DNA from: Malurus cyaneus samueli
Taxonomy: Eukaryota > Chordata > Aves > Passeriformes > Maluridae
Assembly: GCA_009741485.1 (NCBI GenBank)
Contig: CM019217.1
Location: 45,536,633-45,600,632 of the forward strand
Direction of reading: 5' to 3'
DNA length: 64,000 nucleotides
Under the pieces are notes generated by a model. The model was not told the origin of the DNA and searched no databases. It saw only the letters and a list, made by a program, of their open reading frames with translations. The position numbers and the translations under genes were made by a program. This document shows, one piece after another, positions 22,511-35,996 of this stretch. Within the stretch, counting starts at the first letter, position 1. Each line of letters starts with the position of its first letter.

Positions 22511-25344
22511 AGGGGCAGGAACCAACTATTCAGATGCTGCCAGCACAATCTTTCCTTGGCCTGCGGGCATTGCTGTAAGGCAAATAAAGAAAAGAAGGAA
22601 TACTTGCAAACATTACTCCTGACAGCTGGCTTCTTCTATTTAAATCATGAGCAACTTGGTGATATCACAAGCAACTTGGCTTAAATGTGGAACAAAAATC
22701 CTGTGTAAGTGACAAAATGAAAATTATAGGGAAATCTGTGGCAAAGGCTTGTTTTCATAATTTAATAACTCTCTCCAACCTCTGTTTCCAAGTAGAAGCA
22801 CCAGTTCTGTGCTTAAAGACAAGAACTGTGCAAAACTGCTTTGCAGAAGCAAAACTGCGGAGATCACGACCGAGCCACACAAGCTCAGGATGAACATCAA
22901 CCTTTTGAATGGGATAAATGCAGCTGCATATGAAAGCATGACTTTTGACTCTGCCACCCTGCAGAGGCATCACTTTCCTGCAGGAAGCAAATCCAGACTC
23001 TCTTCTGACAAAATATGGCAGGCCTTTTTTAGTCCAGTCAGTTTCTGAAGGTGTTGAAAAGGATTTAGAGACAAACTCAATATTATGCCAGAACCTTTCT
23101 GACATGAAAACCCAATTTACAAACTGTACAGGGACTCTCTAGCCCAATTTCCCCTTTCCTGCTGACAGGATATGTCCTAAGCCCTTATCTACTCAACTGG
23201 GTCACCACTGGCTCTGGAGGTCATGGCAGTGCTATGGTAACAGGAAAACAGCCTGAACATCTGAGGGTGGGATTGCCAGCCAGAAGCTAAATGGTCCCAA
23301 CAGAGATTTGCTTCAAATGGTGGCTGGACATACAAAGCATAAGTGGATGAGTCTTTAGCTTTTCATCAGAGCTGTGGCCCAACAGGCTGCTTTCTGCAAC
23401 ATGATGCTCATCCCAATCTACACTGATTGGTGGCTGGTCCTCCCATGACAGATATTTTTCACTCCTCTGTGGGTGTGACTGATCAAAAATTATATCTGTG
23501 TGAGAGATATATGCATGAAAGATAGCAGAGTAGGAATTCTCTGCCTTTTTGGCTTTCATTTCTGATAGTGACACTCTCTGAAGAATCAGGGTTAAAAAAA
23601 CATGCCAGAAATTCACATTTTAGATCCATCCACCTCCTGGTTGTGAAACAGAAGTTTCACTACTCCTAGATATTGTTAGGAAGAGGCTTACAGGAATCAA
23701 ACAACTTACATGGTTCAGAGTAAGCATTTGTGCACTTGCACTCTCCGATGTATCTCAAGGCTTTGGTGACATGGTCTCATTCAGTATTACCATGATGTTA
23801 CAGAAAGATGGAGGCAAGACAAGTTTCACTGCATCCAGATTCCTCTCTTAGCTCACAACTACTCTAACAGGACTACAGATCTGGTTTTGGCAAGCTCTCC
23901 TTACACTGATCACTCACTTCCCCTCAGCTTTGTAACTGCTAGAAGAGAAAAGGGCATTGCAACATCAGTCATTGTGGGCTCCTCCTTCTGAGGAGTTTTT
24001 GGCTCTTTTCCACAGCTTGGAACAGGGAATGATTTGGATAGACCTAAGGAATTCCCCAGTCCTTCCAACTTTCCCATCTTCATCTTTATTCAGAGTGTGG
24101 ACTAGACCACAAAAAACTTTACAGAGGAATTGAAATACATATATGCATGTCTTCATACATGCAATACATAAAACATTTCCCTGTTTGGTGTCACCCTGCA
24201 CATTTGTGGCTCTCCTCTGACCAACTTTCACGCTACAAATGCTCATAGCATCAAGTGGCTGGCTGAAATTGTGCCTTGAAGACTTCTGAAAGCAGTCCAA
24301 ACAGCAGATGACAGGATGGGGCAGCTACAAGAACTCACTGCACAAATCCCAGCTGCTCACAGGCATGTGCCTGTATCCTTCACAGGTCTGTGATGATGCC
24401 AGCTCCCGCTTGCTCTTGGAAAAAAAGCAGCCAACAGCACCTCTGAGAACTACCCACCCAGTACAGATGGGAGTTCATGAAGGTTTTCCTTCAGATAATG
24501 CCTTGAGTCACCCACAGGGATATCACCTCAAGACCAGACATGTACAAGAGTGTTTGCATGGGTCTGGGGCTCAGGCTGCTTAGATTGAAGAGACAGAAAT
24601 CAAACCATATGGGTTCCCCACTGTTCTGTTCCCCAGGTTATTGCCTGTTAGCATGACTCTCTCTCCCTAAATGTTCCCTGAATAAATGTGAGATGGTAAC
24701 ATTAAGTGGCATTAAAAATGTGAATGATGAATGCTACACATCAGGCAGGATGATTAAATAACTGCGTGTAGATTCTGGGGCATATTAGCTTCTCTGCCTT
24801 CTGACATGATAATTGATCATTCCTAATCTATAGCAGAAACAAAACAGAAATTACCTCCTCTCAAACAATTCAGCTTCTATGCTCCTTTGTTCATCCCCCC
24901 TGCACCTCCCTCACAAGAGGGGGAAGCCCATTAACTAGCTCGAACTGTTTTTAATTCAGTGGTATTGAAAATGGGATCCTGGCACTGCACGTAATTGATC
25001 CCGTTTCACAGGACTGCTTTCCAAGGAGCAGCAAAGGTGAAGCATTCACATTATCAAGGTCACTGCAGTGAATGCAAGAATAACAAAGACTTGGATTTGA
25101 ATCAGGATTCAATTACAGGGAAGTATACAAATGTTGCTATACTGTCCCCCCAAAAATGAGAAGTACTCTAAGAGAGCTACACACAGCTAAGCAGAATTAA
25201 TAAAAAGAACAGCATTTAAAATGGTTTAGTTAAAACCCTATACAAACACAGTGGACTCAGCCAGAATTGTGTTTTATGTTCATGTAACTTGAATTTGTAA
25301 ATTTATAGTCAGCAGGTACAGCCAAGATAATTTTAAATCAATAT

Positions 25345-25440
25345 ACCTAGATCTTAAGGCCAAAAGAGATCATTTAGCCCTCCCACAAAACACCACTGAC
25401 TTTTCATCTTTCTTTAAATCAATAACAATTCACTCCTGGG
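25345..25440 (-). mobile_element. Possible ancient CR1-like fragment
   Basis: The phrase cttaaggccaaaagagatca followed by tttagccctcccacaaaaca resembles an old amniote CR1-type 3' end (TTAAGGCCAGAAGGGACCAT, then CTGACCTCC, in reverse orientation). The similarity is short and the limits uncertain. A profile search against ancient CR1/L3 consensus sequences would settle it. Confidence 0.35.
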
Positions 25441-26762
25441 GGCAGATTACCAACCTCACCACGCAGTGACTTGTTGCCCATTGTGCCACTTGGTTAAAAA
25501 ACCAGAACATTTTAAGAGATAACTGAACTTTGTTCTAGAAATTAGTACTGAAGGAAAAAAAAAAGTATAAAAAATCAATACAGCAGTTACTAGCTGAGAG
25601 CATGAAAAACAAAACAGAAAATGACACTTTTAAATATAGATATACAGACATGCACACTTCCATGAGCTGCCCAGAAAAAAAAAAATCAAGAAAAGCCTTA
25701 AGTAAGGATTTATGCTTCAAGTGAACTTTTTAAAGCTGAATGTTCCTTGAAGACTGTCAGTAAATTTCCACGCAATTTGGCAACATTTATCAGTTCATAG
25801 AAATTACAAAACCAGCCTGATTTTAAAAGGCCTGCAGATACTGAACTATCACATCTGATCAGTGGGAACTGCCCACATGCATTTTTACGCTGTACAGCAC
25901 TGTAGTGTACAGAATTCAGCTCAGTGGATTACCCTCCCATGGGCCTGTTTCTATCAGTGAAGGATGCATCAGAGGAAAGAAATAAATTTTGCTCAGTGTT
26001 ATCATCCACTCAAACTATTACATAGCTAAGAAAAGAGAAAAAAAAAATCCATCCAACTGCTTGCAGAGACATACTACTTTGTGTGGTATTCAATCACTTC
26101 ATTTACTGTACTCCAACCAAAATTACTCAAGCCATTAATGCGTCTCTGACTTCTTGTGCATCACTCTGATAAGAACTTCACATTACTTACTTCCTTCTGC
26201 TGCAAAATGAAAGGAATGCTGACCATACTGGCACATCTTACCTTGTATCTCAACAAAGACACTGCTACCATCCTTGCATGGTTTCCAGTGGCTGCTTAAT
26301 CTTTTATCTGCCGCATAAATCTGGACCACAGGCTCCCTCTGGATCACCAGGATGCTGCTCATTTTAAAGCTGCTGGAGCTTGCTGCATTCTCTTTTGTTT
26401 ATCCTAAGACGATGGCCTTTAAAGTCAGGATGTGACATTTAAAAGACCCAGTAAATGCCATATCCTCTCTCAACCATGAATCTTGTCTAACACAGCAGTA
26501 TATTATGATCTCGGTGATCTAATTCTCAAGATCATTTCTTTACTAGCAAGACCCAGGATGGCCACTATGATAAAGCTCTGGGAACTCAAAAATATCTCAG
26601 TCAGTGACCCAATAATAAATCTGGTGTTCTCTGCTTCATCTTTTCCTCAGTGAGGCATGTCAAATCATATACTACAACTACACACTGAATGACCTGAGCA
26701 AAAGGATGTTCAGAATGCAGGAAAAAAAGCAGTTTGGCAAGACACTGCATTGATAAAATAGC

Positions 26763-26779
26763 AAAAAAAAAAAAAAAAA
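26763..26779. repeat. Poly-A homopolymer (17 A)
   Basis: A run of 17 A on the plus strand, the longest uninterrupted homopolymer I noted. No retroposed gene or SINE body was recognised upstream of it, so it is called a simple homopolymer. Confidence 0.9.
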
Positions 26780-27364
26780 GCATTTCCATGCAGAAGATAA
26801 TCTTACTTTCTCAACACCTGCAGGAAAAAAATTACGTTTACAGCCAAAATTTGTAGACCCCAAGCAGAAACACAAAGAGCAGCTGTGAAGACATCCAGAG
26901 AAACAAGTGTGATGATCAAACCCAGCTGAGACATCAGGCCCTACCTTGCATTTGTCTGCATGGGAGGCTACTCACTGATTTCATCAGAGGAAGCTTCCAC
27001 ACAACCGAGACAAGACTTTGATCCACTATGGGGAGACAGAATACAACACATCCATTAAAGCCAAAGCAGTGAATGAAACAGAAGACGACTTGTACCTATG
27101 ATCAGCTGCAGGCTGAAGAGACACAGAGAAGATCTGCCCATTTTGGAAGAGATCCTATTTAAGGTCCAATACTTTAGTCCTCCATCAGGAAGGACTCGTA
27201 TGTACACCCAGATTCAATCCCTAACCCTGTATTCCTGAGCAGAACTCTAAAGAGCAGTCAAGAAACACAGGGAATAAGGGAAAGACACAAATGAATGAGT
27301 TTCCTTTATGTCTCCACCTTGACTCCAGTGAAGTGTAGTGCTACTAGACCCTGGTGACTTTTGG

Positions 27365-27490
27365 TCTCTTCTTGGTCCTGCTTATGAACTGTTGGGTAGC
27401 CTTGGGCAAAATCACTCTCTTTGCAGCCTATAAATGGGCAGGAGGGACATTCCTGCTGCTCACAAAGCACTTTGAAGTCCGCAGTTAACA
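27365..27490 (+). mobile_element. MIR-like SINE fragment, plus strand
   Basis: The phrases gtagccttgggcaaaatcac, then cctataaatgggcaggaggg, and then cacaaagcactttgaagtcc appear in the order of a MIR/THER-type SINE: the GGGCAAGTCAC box, the ATAAAATGGG box, and a terminal AAAGCGCTTTGAGATCC-like box. All three boxes in the right order and spacing make this the best MIR-like copy in the window. Confidence 0.7.
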
Positions 27491-29044
27491 TCTTCTACTG
27501 CAGCTCGTACAACCTCATCTTTGGCGGCAGCCTTAGGCCTGTGGCTGAAACAATCTCTCCCCTGAGATCTTACTTGTCCATCCCTTGCCAAACACATTTA
27601 ATCAAAAAGCCCTAAAAGATGAGTTTCTAGTTAAGATTTTTTACTGAAAAACATCTTCCCTTGGCAAGCTGTTCCTATCTTATTCCCAGACACGACTTCC
27701 AGGTTTCCTTATTTCTGCAATATGCTGCTTCTACCTATACTTTATCTGACGGGTTGACAAGAGAACTGTTTAATTTCCAACAATAATTTTTTTCATTTAA
27801 GGTGGCAGAGCCCTGTGCCTGTGTGTCTGGGGTTATTTCACAGGTCTTTTCTCAGAGGCTCCCAAGAGTCAACATTTCTCTCCTCCAACGCTGGCATGCA
27901 GAAATACCCTGCACAACAGAGCACAAATGGAGCACTACTCCCTCCCGGACCTGACCACTTTAATTTTTTTTTTGAACGCATGTAAATAAAACAGACATAG
28001 GTGAATATTGCAGTCAGCAACAGGGAAACCTCTGGAAATGCATAAAAATCAGGAACCCACAAATTATTGCAGCAGGGCTGTGGAAACCATCTGGTGCCTC
28101 ACCAAGTGCTCTGCTACCACCTGACGATGCAAATGCTGGGATGATGGAGGCTTTTCTGACAGGCTCTTAAGTCTCCTAAACTAGATTAATCTACATGCAG
28201 CATACAACAAAGATACAGACACTTCCTAATGGTCTGAAGTGCCAACTTCCATGATAAATATATACATCCTATGTGCAATTATGCCTGTTTCTTAACAGCA
28301 CTGAGATGGCTGCAAGATACTAATTACCAAAAAAAAAATCTGGCAATTATACTCCATCATACCTTTCTCCAGACATAGCTACTTTTAAATAGACAAGGAT
28401 TTGTTTTCAACATCACAAAGAAAGGGGAGTTTTCTCTTTTGCTTTGTTCTAGCTTACCAAGTGTGATCATAGAATTAAAGTAGAGAAAATAATTCCCATT
28501 TGCTGAAATACTGCCACTGCTCCACTGATGCCCTTTCACCTCTGTTAAGAAACATTTGGAGCCCTTTTAGTGATTGTGGGCAGGAATGGTGTTCCATGAA
28601 ACAAAAGCAATCTCACTAGCTAATTCCTGCTGTTCTCCTGCCAGAGTTTCAGTGTTTGCCATGAACTGTTTGCAGACTTACCTGCACTTTAATTACCAAT
28701 ATCACGAGATCCAAAGTATTGCCTGCTTGTCTAATGCTGATGTTGTCAGACAAAACCTCTTACCTGCATCATCTGTGGAGATACTGACAAACAGCTTACA
28801 CTACAAGTGCAGAGTACAAGGAAGCTTCTTCCTGAGGCACCTGAGAGGGATGTAATGAGGGAATTGTGCCAAAGCCACTCAGACATGGAGGTACTGTCCT
28901 TGCAGTGAAGTAAATGGCAAAGTCCCTGCTTGACTGCAGTGGAAAGGGAATTAAGGCAGCGCTGAACAATTGACACTCCCCTTTCAGTGCTACCTCCTGA
29001 CATAAAAATAAATGGACATTATGGTCATCTGCATAAAAAGCTGG

Positions 29045-29100
29045 TTAGGTGAGATTATAGCAAGGATAATGGAAACCAATCCAAACCATTCTATGATTCT
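29045..29100 (+). mobile_element. Probable CR1 LINE 3' end, plus strand
   Basis: The block ggaaaccaatccaaaccatt followed by ctatgattct matches the extreme 3' end of CR1 elements (CTTCCAACCCAAACCATTCTATGATTCT), including the start of the characteristic terminal octamer repeat. The upstream part is too diverged to trace, so the 5' limit is unclear. Confidence 0.5.
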
Positions 29101-31399
29101 AAACATTAAGGATCTGCAACAATGTGAAAGGATGCGCTGATGCCAGCAACATTTTTGCACTGCTCATGCAGCATGGAGACAAATATTGTGATCTGTCTCT
29201 GCCTGCCTTTTCTGGTGTGCTGTTTTACGACACAGTTAATGAATTAGCAAAAGAAAGAAAAAAAAAAGGAACAGCCCTGTATCACAGCAATTGCAAATGA
29301 TCTTTGCCTTCCATCTTGGAAGAGGAGTAACAGAGACCTGTGTTTGACCCCTTTATGGGAATTTTGCATGTGATGGGGGTGGGGTGGAAGGGAACTTGGA
29401 GTAAGCACCTAAAAATGGAAGAGTACATATAATGCCATGATGTACAACCACTTTGTTTACCATAATCCTTAGCCACAGATTTATCACCATGCTCTTAACA
29501 CATGCCATACATCTTTTCTTTCATCTTCTCACCCCCACTTTCCCTTTTAATTGGAAGTCAGTCTGTGAAATGCAATTAAATCTCTCATAAATATTGTTAG
29601 CAAGTGCACCCTTTCTCATCCAAGTAACTACCAACATCTTCGAGAAGACCTCATCAACCTCTGATAGAATATGGGGAAGTCAATCTCCCTACCTTCCACA
29701 TAATTAAAGTCAACCACATTATGTACTTTTCCTTCACCACTCCCTCCCCTTCTTAGCACATGTATTGCCCTGCCATCAGCTGCTTTCCTTTCATCTGATT
29801 TGTTCTGTTGCTAATCACTGAGCAGAATCCAGTACTTTCAAGAAGAGCTGGAGCAGTCCTAAGCACAGCTCGGCACCAGGTTTCTTATATTAAAAGACAG
29901 CACTTTCCCTCTCCTTTAAGAGGGATTATTTCTTGCAATCTACACAGTTTATTCATGCCTGGGAGTGAAAAAAAGTACCCTTTTCCATTTACAGTAAATG
30001 ACTGTGACATTAACAATGAAATTCAATGGTACTTCAAAGACTCCTATGAGCCCTAAAGGTTGTGCAAGACAGCCTGGGGACTGAATAAAGCCCAGTTAAC
30101 CCAACAGGTGGCTTCATTTGCTCTGTGATGAATAGCTGCTGCTTCTCTTGGAGAGGAAAACACTCGCAGACTCAGCCAAACGGCAGCTGTCAAATGGTCT
30201 GACTCGCAGCATCTCTGAAGTTCTCTAGCACCCTCCTGGCAAAGGGAGAAGGTGGCGGCTGTGCATGCCAAAGCACTGCTCCGGCTAGGGCAAAGTGCAC
30301 AGACCCTCCAGGGTCCAGTGGTTTACGAGCCATGTGCGTGCCTCATCCCCAGAATTATTACTCCTATGAGGCAAAGGAGCTCAGCTGGAGACAGGGAGGC
30401 AGGAGACTTCAGGTATCTGGATATTCTCCCATCCAACCCCTGGAACAGTCCCTCGGGCACCTGCTGGGGCTCAGCCAAGGGGACCAGGGAGCAGAGTCTG
30501 ACACAGCCACAGTGATGACCCTGGCTGGGAGGCAGCCACTTCACCAGCCCTGGCAGATGGGCTCCTGATCCAGGTTAAAAAGTTAAAGGCAGAGAAACCA
30601 AGAGGAGCCCCCGAAACATTTGCTGAAGCCCTCAAGCGCACAAACGAAGTGTCAGTGTCTTTAGCATTTTATTACTGCTATGACCTGATTTTGTTAGGTG
30701 TTTTTTTTGGATCTTCATCAGTGAACAGTTGCCAAGCTACTCTAAATACTATTGCTGCCAGAGGCCAAATAAAACTCAACTGTATTTACTGAACAGGTAG
30801 CAATTGCTCTCTTGCTGGACACCAAATCAAAATGATCGGAATTTCAGTTACATTTAGTCACCTGGGCACTGGAATTTGTAACAGCTTGGAATGGACAGTG
30901 TCACATTATTAACAGCTCTGTTTTGAGCAGAAAAAGCACAGTTCTCCAACCAGACGTACTGAAGGCAACACCTTGCACTCAGCTGGACTTGGATCAAAGA
31001 CTGTCTTTCCTGACAGAAGCTGCAAAGGAGGAAAAGAAGAAATTTTCACTGTTGCAAGCAATTAAGATTGAAGCAAATCGGCCCCACGTCACACTTTCCC
31101 CCAAGCTATTAAGAACACTTTAGCCCACTAAATGCTTTGGATAAACATGCTGTTGACTGACAGTTCTATCTTTAATGCTTTAGTGAAACTGAAACCAAGA
31201 TAATACTGAAACCTATTCAGAAAAAGCAACCCAAACCCAACAGCCCATGTCCAGTGTACTCTGACCAGCCTCTCTTTTCTGCTCTTAAGTTAGTTTGGCA
31301 AAGAGGTTAGGAAACACTTCCAATGCACCTTAGGGCTCCAGCAATATGGGCAGGGCTCAGCAGAGGCAGAGGAGGAGCAAGGAGAGTCCCAGCCCTGGT

Positions 31400-31470
31400 A
31401 TGTGTCCTCTTGGCTGTCACACCGCACCTCTGTGCCTCAGTTTCCCCATCTATGAACCAGATGGCTGAAA
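31400..31470 (+). mobile_element. Possible MIR-like SINE fragment
   Basis: The block cctctgtgcctcagtttccc followed by catctatgaa resembles the central box of MIR (CTCTGTGCCTCAGTTTCCTCATCTGTAAAATG). The flanks lack a clear GGGCAAGTCAC box, although tcttggctgtcacacc may be a decayed form. Only this short core is convincing. Confidence 0.4.
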
Positions 31471-33949
31471 AACCTCCCTGATGAAGGCAATGCATGAAGT
31501 TTCAGGCATTGAAATAGCAGTTCACTGACATTAGACACCCCCTTAGATGATGCTGTATCCATCAGGTCTGAGTAAAAGAAAGCTGGGCCAACTTGCATTT
31601 ATTTACTGTATTTATCCACATAATGACTGTGTATTTAACTTTGTCCTAAACAAAGAACTAGACACGGTAAAAACTGAATTTGAAACAGCAGTTGTTGTTC
31701 ATTGACCAGCGTCAGAAGACAGAGGGAGAACGTGAGGCCACAAGAGATGCACAATTGTTATTAGAGCATGAACAATATTACCAACTGCCTGACTAGGGGA
31801 TTTGTTTTTTTTTTATGGAGATGCTCTGCAAACAACACTCAAAGCCCTCAGGGCTACCTGACTCTGGGAGAAATCCCCCTTGAAGCTTCAGCCAACATGT
31901 AGTAGAGGGCTTGGTGCATCACCTCTGCAGAAAGCACCGGGCATTTTGTCCTTCATGCACACTCAGCTTTCCTAGTTGCTGTCTGCAGTTTTGGAAAAGG
32001 GGAAGATGGGTCTGTGCCCTCATGTGCATCCTTGCCAGTCATCCTCCAGTTCCTTTCCATCTCCTTGCACAGGCCGAGTTGCACCTGGGCCAGAGTGATG
32101 AACAATAAATTGAGTAACGCAATCATTTCCGCAGCAATGGTCTTCCAGTTTACTGAACGGGGTGAGGGCACCCCACTGTGGAAACTGTCCTTGCCTGGTC
32201 AGGTGTTTAAAGGCTCAGACCATAACTCTCCAGCAAGGTCAGCAGCCAATTTCATGCTCCTGGTGCCACCCCTCAGGAGGACAAGGCAGAACCACAGAGC
32301 TTCATGGCTTAATGATCCACGGCAGGAACCCACTGTGGGGAAGGCAGAGCTCTGGAGATGACAGGATAATGGTGTAGTGCACATCAGTCCCCTGTAATAA
32401 GCTTCACTAATGCTGAACTGTGTGAAAGACAACTCAGGAAATAGAATAATTAATAAGCTACTTGACTGAGCAGCACTTTCTCTCCTTGGATTGAGACAGA
32501 CTGCAGAAAGTTGTAAAGAAGCTATGAAGAAATGGCACACAGGGTCCTATATAAATCCTTGCAAACCAAAGGAAGGAGGGAAAGTCCAGTTTTCTGCTTT
32601 TACCTGATTCAACTTTGCTTCCTTTCATCTCACATAGGGCCCGACAGCAAAGATGCACAAATTTTGTGCAGCAGGATGCAGAAGCGTGGTGGGCAATCGC
32701 ACTGCATGTTCCTCGAATGCAGTAAGCAGTGCTAATGCCCTCCAGTGGCATTGTCCACCTCATTCTCCAAAGGAGCTTTTGAGGCATTGCTGTTCTTTCT
32801 GCAGAGCCAAGGGGCCAGGAGCAAAAGGCCCCTTGTACCACCTGGCACACCCACCATCCCTGGCCAAAACACTCAGGGCAGATTTTGTCAAATGCATAAG
32901 AGAATTTGCTGATTTTTTCCCATCCATTTCCACGAAGCAGCGCTCTCACAAAGCACTCATAGGATCGGTCCAGCGTGCTCGGCCCCTCGGCACAAAGAGC
33001 AATGACTCGGCCCAGTTTGCTGCATTGCAGCAGAAAAACCCTCACCCAGCACCACTGCAGCCAGTGGGTGCTCGGCATCGATTCCTACAGGGCCTGCCTT
33101 TTGATCAGAGCCTGTATTCTCAGAAATCATCAAGCCCAAAGAAACAGGAAAATAAATAAATAATAACACTTTCCTTCTGGTGATTTCTATTGTACTGATC
33201 TAGCCGGAAATCCCATTAGTTACTTGCTTTGATCAGGACTGTTCCTCCAGGACCAGGAGATGCAGAAAGCATTCCATCACACTGGCAAAAGAGCACATCT
33301 GAAGTGTGTTTTAATTAAAACCTTCCAACTCTTGAGCTTTTTGTATTATTTGCATGTAGCTGAACTTTGGCCCAGCTGCTGTGAAGAAACAGAGTTTATT
33401 GCTGGCTCGTCTGTCACCTTGGCACTACTCTCAGCTCCTCAGATAGAGCCCTCCCCTCCCTGCTGTGTGTCCCCATGTCCCCTCCTTAGTGGGGAGAGAA
33501 GGGGCATTAAACTGGGAAAAAGTACCAGCCAGCCCTACTACTCCTACTACATGAGCCCTCTGCAAGAAACACAAGTGCCAGAAGCAGCCTTTTGGAAATC
33601 TTTCAAGGAATGAGCAAGGGGTTTGCTGTTGAAATATATTATAATGGCAACCACAAATGAAAATGTGGAACTCCGACCTTTACCGAAACAACACCTCTCC
33701 AATAAGAGAGAATCCAGGGGAGGAAAGCATTTCAGCCTGGTACTGTAAAATACTAACTGGGAACCTGTAATTCATGCAATTTGAGAGCTGGAGCTCAGTT
33801 CTGACAGAGCAAAATCCTTCCTGGGATGCAGAAGCCATTCTGCTGTGTGGGTGCAGACACCAGGCACAGCAGCAACCAAGGGGGAAAAAAAATCACGCCA
33901 AACGAACAAATAAATGTTACAAACTGCTTATTATGGGTCACGCTGAAGG

Positions 33950-33969
33950 NNNNNNNNNNNNNNNNNNNN
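33950..33969. other. Assembly gap (20 N)
   Basis: Twenty undetermined bases lie next to a run of A within the large intron. The true gap length is unknown, since a round number of N is usually a placeholder. Translations crossing it are not meaningful. Confidence 1.
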
Positions 33970-35970
33970 AAAAAAAAACAGACAGAAGGAAAATGAGAGA
34001 ATTGCCGGGACAGAGTGCCACCCTGTTCAAATGTGGGCCCAGTCAGCTGGCAATCTGGCACAAGAACGTGAAGAGACACCTGAACTGTGTGAGCTTTGGC
34101 AAGCTGTCACAGGGTGAACAAGGGTGGGTAACCTCTGCGTTCTGTCCAGCACATCCTGCATGCTCACACACATACAATGTGCACACGCACCCATGCATGT
34201 ACTTCCACCTCCACACTCCTACAAATTCATTTTATCAGCCTGATGGGTGCATGAGAAAGAAGAAACGCCCTGTGAGCTGCCATACCCTGAGCAGTGCTTC
34301 TATATCACAGCTCGCTCAGTGCCCAACAACTGAAAGACAAATGTTCAAACTCCTCTACTTCCTCCACGGTTATGTTTAACTTTTGAGGGAGATTACTGAA
34401 TAGAGTTTACTTGGTCTGGTGAAGAAACTGCATCCAGAAAACAAGTGTGTTGTTCATTAAATGCCTACAAGACCACTGATATTTCTCTAACAGCACTGTA
34501 AGTATTTTTATATTACTTTTTGGCTATTTTGAAGTCCTGGTGTCTTAAGAGTACTTCAGAAGTATCATTTATGCAGGCTGTTAAAAATGTAAAACTACTT
34601 TTAATGCTAATATCAGAGAAATAAAATATCAGACAATCGAATTATCAGCTTGCAGACTGAGACTAAAGAAGTGAATGGTGAAATTAACAGTGAAATTCAA
34701 AAGCAACATTAATGGGGAAAAAATGAATCTATAAATTCATGTCATCTGGGCAGTGAAACCATTTCATATGCTTTACTTTTGCTCTCTGCCAGGTACTGTG
34801 CTCAACACAATACAAAGAGAACTCCTTGGCCTTGAAGGCTGTGTTTTAAGGTGATTAGAATCAGATTAGTATAAGATCACTTGGCAATCCTTTAAAAATA
34901 GGCCAGCAAAATAGGAAATAAAATTTTAAACCAGCACTATCACTCTTGTAATGTGACATGAGTAATGGGCTGCAAAACCACGAGTTTCTGAAAGCCCTGA
35001 GCTCGTGAAACTTTTACTACACTGGATTCAGCATGGTCAGCTCTACATTTTTTGGAAAATATCAGCATTTGTCACTCAGACACCTCTAAAAGCAAAGCAG
35101 AGTATTTGGGCACCTCTGTGTCCCTCACATCCATCTGCAGGGCACCATCCAGGTGCAGTCCATGAACTCATTTTCCCCACGTGTAACCTGGCATTTGCTT
35201 TTTGTACCTCACACCTCACAAGCAGCATGCTCTGAAGGAGACTGACTGCTTCACCATAAAGATATTTGTCTCACTGCCACTGGGATATGGCAAAATGTGC
35301 ACCCTACTGCACAACACACAACGGATATCATCAGTTGAACCTCATCACGAGATCTTCAGCATCTCTCTTTTTCCCTTCTTCGGGAGGAGGCAACAACTAT
35401 TGATAGGATAGCAACAACTATTTCTTACTGTTTTTATTTTCATCGATAAATAAGATGTTTTAATTTCATGTCAAAATAGAAAGGTCTGTCTGCAGACGCA
35501 GGAAAATAGTTTTTATTTCATCTTTTAATGTCCTCATATATCAACAGTGGGGCTGTCTCAAATACTTTGAGAATAAAAATGACCTCTAAATAAAAGTCAT
35601 ATTGTAATTTGGGGATTTTTTTTCATATTCGAAAATCTTCTCTCAATATTCAAGCATGTATTTCCAATATGTGTAGTATAACAAAAAGACTTACAATAAA
35701 CTATAAAAAGGTAGAATTACCAATTGGGGAGGTATAAATAAAACTGTAAAATATTAATCTGATCCATAATTAATTTGGTAGCAGACACCCAGCCATCTGG
35801 ACTGGGGTGAACTCATGACTCTGGAATAGGATGCTGGATGAAGACCTTGCATTTAATATAAATGCAGCCATCACCAAAAAACAAACAAAAAATTCAGACA
35901 ATAAACCTTTTTGTTCAATACTAGCTTTCAGGTTTTACTTTGCTCTGCCAGTGTGTTTGTTTTTTATAGC

Positions 35971-35996
35971 CTCTGATTGCATGCTCTGATTGCATG
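35971..35996. repeat. 13 bp perfect tandem duplication
   Basis: The unit ctctgattgcatg occurs twice head to tail. This is a typical small slippage duplication; no function is inferred. Confidence 0.95.

Noticed and set aside
33774..34379. 201-codon plus-strand open frame
   Set aside because: It crosses the 20-N gap, so its continuity is artificial, and it matches no family.
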